Shown here piece after piece: positions 6,274-9,450 of a stretch of 9,450 nt of DNA (position 1 is the first letter of the stretch; the number at the start of each line of letters is the position of its first letter). Made by a program: the position numbers and the translations under genes. This stretch comes from Candidatus Shapirobacteria bacterium UBA1435 (GTDB taxonomy: Bacteria > Patescibacteriota > Microgenomatia > UBA12405). The notes beneath the pieces were generated by a model, which was given only the letters and a program-made list of their open reading frames with translations, was not told the origin of the DNA and ran no database searches. The stretch covers positions 1,219 to 10,668 of the forward strand of contig DCTR01000033.1 of NCBI GenBank assembly GCA_002329385.1, in the 5' to 3' direction.

Positions 6274-6696
6274 GGAGATGTATTGCATCGACGGAATGAG
6301 TACTTTGAAAGACCGCAAGCCGACTTTGACTTTTAGTCGCTAAACAAGGGTCAAAAAATAATGCTAAGTCTAAACTTAGTGCTTTAGTAACTGATTTCTC
6401 CAACTACGTTGGGAAATTAGCTGCTCCCGCTTACGCTCCGGCTGTTGCCTTAGCGTAAGAAAGCCATCGGCTAGTCCCCTATTCTGGAGGAGATTAGACG
6501 GTGTCAATTAAACCAGAATGCCAGTTGGCCGATCTCGATTTTGGCCAAAAATAAGCGCGGGTAATGCCGCAATAATCGACGTTTCATCCCTTTTGGCTGG
6601 TTTTAGGCGGTGAAAGCGCAGGATAAAGCCAATCTAAGCTTGTAGACGTTTTTCTTAGTCCATTTTCGGACCCAGGGTCATTCCTTGGCATCTCCG
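6274..6696 (+). ncRNA. ssrA: tmRNA (transfer-messenger RNA), one-piece
   Basis: This RNA rescues ribosomes stalled on broken mRNAs and tags the nascent chain for proteolysis. The 5' acceptor strand GGAGATG (6274-6280) pairs fully with CATCTCC (6689-6695). It is followed by TCGACGG of the tRNA-like D region. On the 3' side a T-arm stem, CCAGG/CTTGG (6672-6676 with 6684-6688), abuts the acceptor strand as in tRNA. GGAATGAG (6293-6300) pairs 7 of 8 with CTTAGTCC (6654-6661) as a candidate helix 2. TAGTC before GCT at 6339 marks the usual resume-codon context, and the tag stop TAA lies in a strong hairpin (6430-6437 with 6452-6459), as helix 5 does. ATTCTGG/CCAGAAT (6481-6487, 6513-6519) is a likely pseudoknot stem. 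Length is about 423 nt. Oddities: pair 3-70 is A-U, the T-loop is GTCATTC, CCA is not encoded, and the tag is long. Confidence 0.9.
6339..6458 (+). other. tmRNA tag reading frame, 39 residues plus TAA
   Basis: Reading from GCT at 6339, directly after TAGTC, the frame stays open through 39 codons to TAA at 6456. The peptide begins A-K-Q-G-S-K-N-N and ends Y-A-P-A-V-A-L-A, a hydrophobic Ala-Leu-Ala end of the type recognised by ClpXP-like and other proteases. The stop codon is inside hairpin 6430-6459. Two further hairpins fall within the frame: GCTAAG/CTTAGT (6363-6368 with 6375-6380) and TTTC-t-CCAAC/GTTGG-GAAA (6395-6404 with 6408-6416). The resume codon is assigned from context and was not observed directly. 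Confidence 0.7.
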
Positions 6697-6711
6697 CAAA
6701 TCTGGGGTGTG

Positions 6712-7125
6712 CTAGCGAAGAGATTGTTTTAGCTCGCGGTCTTTAATTTTTTGCCTCTTTTCGTATTTTCGAATTTTACGGCCAATACCGATTTCAACCT
6801 TGAACCATTTGCCCCTTAAGTAAATGGCGACGGGGATGAGCATATATTTTTGGTGACGATAGGAAATAAGCTTGGCAATCTGTTTTTGAGAGAGTAAAAG
6901 AGAGCGGGTGCGAGTGGTGTCGATCGTTTGGCCTTGAGAATATTTATAGACAGGAATTTGGAGATTGATAATGACCGGCCGACCGTTTTGAATTTCAACC
7001 TTGGAGTTGGCAAATTGGACATTTTGAGTGCGTAAAGATTTGGCGTCCGAGCCGGTGAGGGCCAGACCCGCTTCGATTTTGTCGATAAAATGATAGTCTA
7101 GTGACTCTTTGTTGAAATGGCGCAT
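6712..7125 (-). CDS. smpB: SmpB, tmRNA-binding protein
   Basis: This 137-residue protein binds the tRNA-like part of tmRNA and guides it into the ribosomal A site. The family core is clear: FIDKIEAGLALTGSDAKSLR at 13-32 (the usual G-T/S-E-V-K-S-L-R), NLQIPVY, TTRTRSLLLSQKQI at 70-83 and LIPVAIYLRGKWFKVEIGI. The basic C-terminal tail that reads the empty mRNA channel is present (117-137). Two conserved spots differ: GSE is GSD (D27), and the G-K-K-x-x-D-K-R block reads KIRKYEKR, so the D-K-R aspartate is E122. The gene is convergent with its RNA partner ssrA, ending 15 bp from it. No Shine-Dalgarno sequence precedes the ATG. A TATAAT box on its strand lies at 7151-7146. Confidence 0.95.
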   Translation of the reverse strand: MRHFNKESLDYHFIDKIEAGLALTGSDAKSLRTQNVQFANSKVEIQNGRPVIINLQIPVYKYSQGQTIDTTRTRSLLLSQKQIAKLISYRHQKYMLIPVAIYLRGKWFKVEIGIGRKIRKYEKRQKIKDRELKQSLR

Positions 7126-7141
7126 ATGTTTTAGCTTTGTG

Positions 7142-7151
7142 TATAATTATA
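7142..7151. promoter_or_regulatory. Palindromic -10 box TATAATTATA serving both strands
   Basis: The perfect 10-bp palindrome holds TATAAT at 7142-7147 on the plus strand and TATAAT at 7151-7146 on the minus strand. It lies between divergent smpB (start 7125) and the small Cys-rich gene (start 7160). Predicted leaders are about 14 nt for smpB and 6 nt for the small gene. No clear -35 is visible in either direction. Confidence 0.55.
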
Positions 7152-7159
7152 GCGTAAGG

Positions 7160-7345
7160 ATGAAATATTTTTTGATTTTGTTTATTATTTTAGCAGTAGG
7201 AATGGGACTAATTAGAATGCTTGGAATCGGCAGAAGCTGCGGAGGGGATTGGAGTTACATGGTCAAGTGCCCGCCGGGAACTTATTGTAAATCACTGAAT
7301 ATGGGACCTTATGCGGGTGGAACATGTGTGCCCGTTGGTTTTTAG
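7160..7345 (+). CDS. Small Cys-rich membrane-anchored or secreted protein
   Basis: I do not recognise this 61-residue protein. It opens with MKYF and a hydrophobic helix at 3-19, then a short exported domain with four cysteines (C27, C37, C43, C56) rich in Gly, Pro and Tyr: CGGDWSYMVKCPPGTYCK and later GGTCVPVGF. The even number and spacing suggest two disulfides in a compact extracellular fold. There is no lipobox, and signal cleavage is uncertain. The start chosen is ATG at 7160, because TATAAT lies at 7142-7147 and initiation upstream of it would be needed for the longer reading (ATG 7109), which would also lie inside smpB. AAGG touches the ATG directly, too close to act as a normal Shine-Dalgarno site. 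The stop is 9 bp from the stop of the convergent gene. Confidence 0.65.
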   Translation: MKYFLILFIILAVGMGLIRMLGIGRSCGGDWSYMVKCPPGTYCKSLNMGPYAGGTCVPVGF

Positions 7346-7354
7346 CTGATTATC

Positions 7355-9244
7355 TTATTTGAGTTTGATTTGATAGATTTTTTGATCCTGACAGAGAACA
7401 TAGACCAGGTCATTTTTTTCGTCGTAGGCAGGATGGGAAATGGCTAGTTGGCCGAAATTGTATTTGGAGACAACTTCACCGTTTTTCTTGTAGACATACA
7501 GGTATTGATTTTTGTCGGTAAAAATAATGATTTCCTTATCGACACCTACTATCAGGTTAGCGGCGGAAGTGGTTGAGGGTGACTGTTGCGGTTTGAAGTT
7601 ATCTTTTTGACCGCGAACATAGGGAATAATCTGACCATCGTTAAGAAGGATCCAGACTTTACCATTAATGGCCATGGAAACCGGCTGGGGCGGGATTGAC
7701 TGTTTGTCTTTCAGCCACGACTGTCCGGAAGAAAATCCCGAACCGCTGGGGCTAAATTTAAGGATGGAGAGATTTTTTTGATCGAGAAGATAGAGATTAC
7801 CAGTCCAGGGTTGAAGGGAAACAACTTTCGGCTGGCCGGGCTCTTTGGACAGGTCGATTTTGGTTTCGATTTTTTTGTTTTTTACCAGAACGACGGCGGT
7901 GTCGTTGTAGAGATACAGATCGCCGTTATAGATCAGGGATCCAGAAAAGTTAGAAATGTCAACTTGATTCAATAGATTGGTTGAATTTTTTTGAGAGACG
8001 AGAAGACGATCAATACGATCAGAAGCATAATCAATTAAATAGAGATAATCATTATCAAAAACCAGGTCAGAATACTTTGGCTTGTTGACAATAATGGAGG
8101 CATCGAAGAATGAGTCAGGAGTAAAGCCATCAGAGGCGCCGGTTTGCGCCAGCAACAAGTTAACCGTTTGCTCGTATTCGGATATCTCGGAAAGATGAAT
8201 CTGAAGTAGGCGCATCTTAGTGATAATTTCTTGTGACTGTTTGGCAAGCTGGTTGGCGGAATCGAGATTAAGATTTTTGACAGCGGAAGCGTCGGCAAGG
8301 TTTTTGTCCAGCGCGGTTTTTAGCTGCTGAAAGCGGGTTTCGGCCTGATGTTGCTGGTTTTTTTGGTAACCAAAAAAAGAAGCGGCGCCAAGAAGAATCA
8401 GTAAAACCAAAGCAAAAAACAGATTGAACTTCTTGCGGCGATTGATTTGGTGGGGGGTGTGGGTGGAAACAAAAACAGAACGCTGGCGAAAAAGGCGGGA
8501 AAAGACGGCTTTGGAAAAAAGGGAAGGAGAAAAAGAAGAGGGAGAAGAAATAGTTGGGGAAGGAGTTGGAGGAGGGAGTGGAGGAGAGGTTGGGGGGACA
8601 GGAGCTTCTGAAGCCTCGACCAGATTGTCTTGATGTATCTGGACAAAGGCGGCAGAGGAATTGGCGGATTGAGAAAGGGTGTATAACCGAGAGATAAGCT
8701 CCTCTTCGACCTGATTGATTTTTGGATAGGCAACGGCCGACTTAACAACCGACCAGCCGATACCCTGGACAAACTGTTGGGTGTAGAGCAGTAGACGGTC
8801 GTCGGGGTTGGCTGGACCGGAAATCAAGCGAATGGCGGAGGAGGAGTCAGGAAGAAGAATGGCGATTTGGCCTTGACGGAGGAGACAGGCGTTGACCTGG
8901 CCAAGGGCGGACAAAAAGATCTGGCTGTCGATGACAATAGCAACGACAATATCGAGGGAGGAAAGATTGAAAAGTGGATTTTGACCAACCGATTTGAGGC
9001 AATCCTGAAGACGAAGCAATGGGTCGGCATGAGAAGACGAAAAATAACCAGCGTTAATCTCGTTAATGATGTCCTTACCAATTTGGCTGATTGACTTTTG
9101 GGAATCTTCTGCCGAAATTGAAATCAAACCGAACAGATGACCATAAGTTAGGATTTTATTTAAATCGTCCGGTTCGTTTTCCCAAAATTGAGACCAGGCA
9201 ACATCTGATGAGGCACCGACAAAAGAGCGGCAGGTAAAATGCAT
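7355..9244 (-). CDS. Degenerate PP2C-like domain, transmembrane helix and predicted extracellular beta-propeller
   Basis: The product has 629 residues from ATG 9244. Residues 1-205 look like a reduced PPM/PP2C phosphatase fold: DIVVAIVIDSQIFLSALGQ runs into NACLLRQGQIAILLPD, then DDRLLLYTQQF. These match the usual N-x-G-D-S-R-x-Y-L-x-R-x-G and D-x-L-L-L-x-S-D-G blocks, but the metal-binding aspartates are replaced (GQVN, YTQQ), so it is probably inactive. A Pro/Ser/Thr linker follows (about 212-243), then RRKK and one membrane helix (272-293), placing the C-terminus outside. Residues 297-367 are likely coiled coil. From about 383 to the end, repeated strands (YLYLID, DLYLYN, NLYLLD, KVWILL, YLYVYK, LVYVLC) suggest a beta-propeller of about six blades. 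A TTG at 9247 would add one residue. Function unknown; a transmembrane sensor or scaffold is inferred. Confidence 0.8.
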   Translation of the reverse strand: MHFTCRSFVGASSDVAWSQFWENEPDDLNKILTYGHLFGLISISAEDSQKSISQIGKDIINEINAGYFSSSHADPLLRLQDCLKSVGQNPLFNLSSLDIVVAIVIDSQIFLSALGQVNACLLRQGQIAILLPDSSSAIRLISGPANPDDRLLLYTQQFVQGIGWSVVKSAVAYPKINQVEEELISRLYTLSQSANSSAAFVQIHQDNLVEASEAPVPPTSPPLPPPTPSPTISSPSSFSPSLFSKAVFSRLFRQRSVFVSTHTPHQINRRKKFNLFFALVLLILLGAASFFGYQKNQQHQAETRFQQLKTALDKNLADASAVKNLNLDSANQLAKQSQEIITKMRLLQIHLSEISEYEQTVNLLLAQTGASDGFTPDSFFDASIIVNKPKYSDLVFDNDYLYLIDYASDRIDRLLVSQKNSTNLLNQVDISNFSGSLIYNGDLYLYNDTAVVLVKNKKIETKIDLSKEPGQPKVVSLQPWTGNLYLLDQKNLSILKFSPSGSGFSSGQSWLKDKQSIPPQPVSMAINGKVWILLNDGQIIPYVRGQKDNFKPQQSPSTTSAANLIVGVDKEIIIFTDKNQYLYVYKKNGEVVSKYNFGQLAISHPAYDEKNDLVYVLCQDQKIYQIKLK

Positions 9245-9256
9245 CAATTAATGATA
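9245..9256 (-). promoter_or_regulatory. Possible -10 box (TATCAT) before the PP2C-like gene
   Basis: TATCAT (9256-9251) directly follows the upstream gene's TAG and ends 6 nt before the ATG at 9244. No -35 or Shine-Dalgarno sequence is seen. The two genes could equally be co-transcribed across this 12-bp gap. Confidence 0.35.
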
Positions 9257-9450
9257 CTACAAAACGGCCAAGGTTAGGAAGATAAGGAAGAGCGAGAAGA
9301 GAAGATGAAGATAGGAAAATATTTTGAGCAAGGTGTTGAATTTATCGAAAACATGCTGGGACATAGTGTGGACCTGACGAACGACAACGATGGCAAAAAT
9401 CAAGTAAACGACGGCGCCGATAGTAGAAAAGAGTTTGCCGATAAGAAAAA
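9257..9450 (-). CDS. Small two-helix membrane protein, C-terminal part (cut by window edge)
   Basis: A minus-strand frame enters from the right edge and runs 63 codons to TAG at 9259-9257; its start is outside. It shows a hydrophobic helix (FSTIGAVVYLIFAIVVV), then RQVHTMSQHVFDKFNTLLK, then a second helix (LHLLFSLFLIFLTLAVL) ending at the C-terminus. A two-helix hairpin with R-Q-V-x-x-M at the helix end resembles small uncharacterised proteins common in candidate-phyla genomes (possibly the DUF5657 group; this assignment is from memory and unverified). It lies 12 bp upstream of the PP2C-like gene in the same direction, so the two may form an operon. Confidence 0.65.
   Translation of the reverse strand, partial: FLIGKLFSTIGAVVYLIFAIVVVRQVHTMSQHVFDKFNTLLKIFSYLHLLFSLFLIFLTLAVL

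Noticed and set aside
6140..6403. Minus-strand 87-codon frame across the ssrA 5' half
   Set aside because: It crosses the ssrA promoter and tmRNA 5' domain and the end of a plus-strand gene, and it has no domain. It is a chance frame.
6697..6760. Possible terminator hairpin after ssrA
   Set aside because: I looked for a stem followed by a T-run between ssrA and smpB and just inside smpB. No stable pairing was found.
7109..7159. Longer start for the small Cys-rich protein (17 extra residues)
   Set aside because: The extra segment lies inside smpB and upstream of the TATAAT at 7142, and it would place charged and polar residues before the signal helix. The ATG at 7160 fits better.
8424..8633. 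Plus-strand Glu/Gly/Arg-rich frame and a purine-rich tract near 8510-8600
   Set aside because: The tract is the complement of the Pro/Ser/Thr linker codons of the PP2C-like protein. The low complexity of the linker explains both the composition and the open frame.
1..9450. CRISPR, transposon, toxin-antitoxin or phage defence system
   Set aside because: No repeated spacers, terminal inverted repeats, transposase, or toxin-antitoxin pair could be identified. The genes present are housekeeping, envelope and transport types.

Overview
This window is a gene-dense bacterial segment with very short intergenic gaps. It resembles the reduced genomes of the Candidate Phyla Radiation (Patescibacteria), perhaps a Microgenomates-type lineage. 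That placement is inferred from gene content and style: a membrane-anchored solute-binding protein without its transporter, a short archaeal-like triosephosphate isomerase, near absence of Shine-Dalgarno sites, short unknown membrane proteins and a non-encoded tmRNA CCA end. No rRNA or marker gene confirms it. TGA is used as a stop codon, so the Gracilibacteria-type UGA-glycine code is unlikely.

Layout from left to right. On the minus strand: a membrane-anchored protein with a VanW/peptidoglycan-binding-like N-terminus (cut by the left edge), translationally coupled to ribonuclease HI, then a ZIP metal transporter. On the plus strand: a membrane-anchored family 1 solute-binding protein, triosephosphate isomerase and an SPFH/prohibitin-like protein. 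Next come a ComF-type phosphoribosyltransferase (minus) and an uncharacterised roughly eight-helix membrane protein (plus). The plus-strand tmRNA gene (ssrA) follows and converges on smpB (minus). A small Cys-rich membrane-anchored or secreted protein (plus) comes next. The right end holds a large minus-strand protein with a degenerate PP2C-like domain, a transmembrane helix and a predicted extracellular beta-propeller, preceded by a partial two-helix membrane protein cut by the right edge.

The strongest functional unit is trans-translation: tmRNA and SmpB lie 15 bp apart in convergent orientation. The tmRNA looks unusual. Its tag frame appears to encode 39 residues and to contain two extra hairpins. 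Its acceptor stem has A3-U70 in place of the G3-U70 alanine identity pair, its T-loop is non-canonical, and CCA is not encoded. SmpB also deviates in its conserved C-terminal motif.

Promoter architecture is the second theme. At five genes a -10-like hexamer ends 6 or 7 nt before the start codon with no Shine-Dalgarno sequence, which suggests leaderless mRNAs. Three divergent gene pairs appear to share or interlock promoter elements. No mobile element, CRISPR array, tRNA, rRNA or clear rho-independent terminator was seen, and no gene-free stretch exceeds 70 bp.
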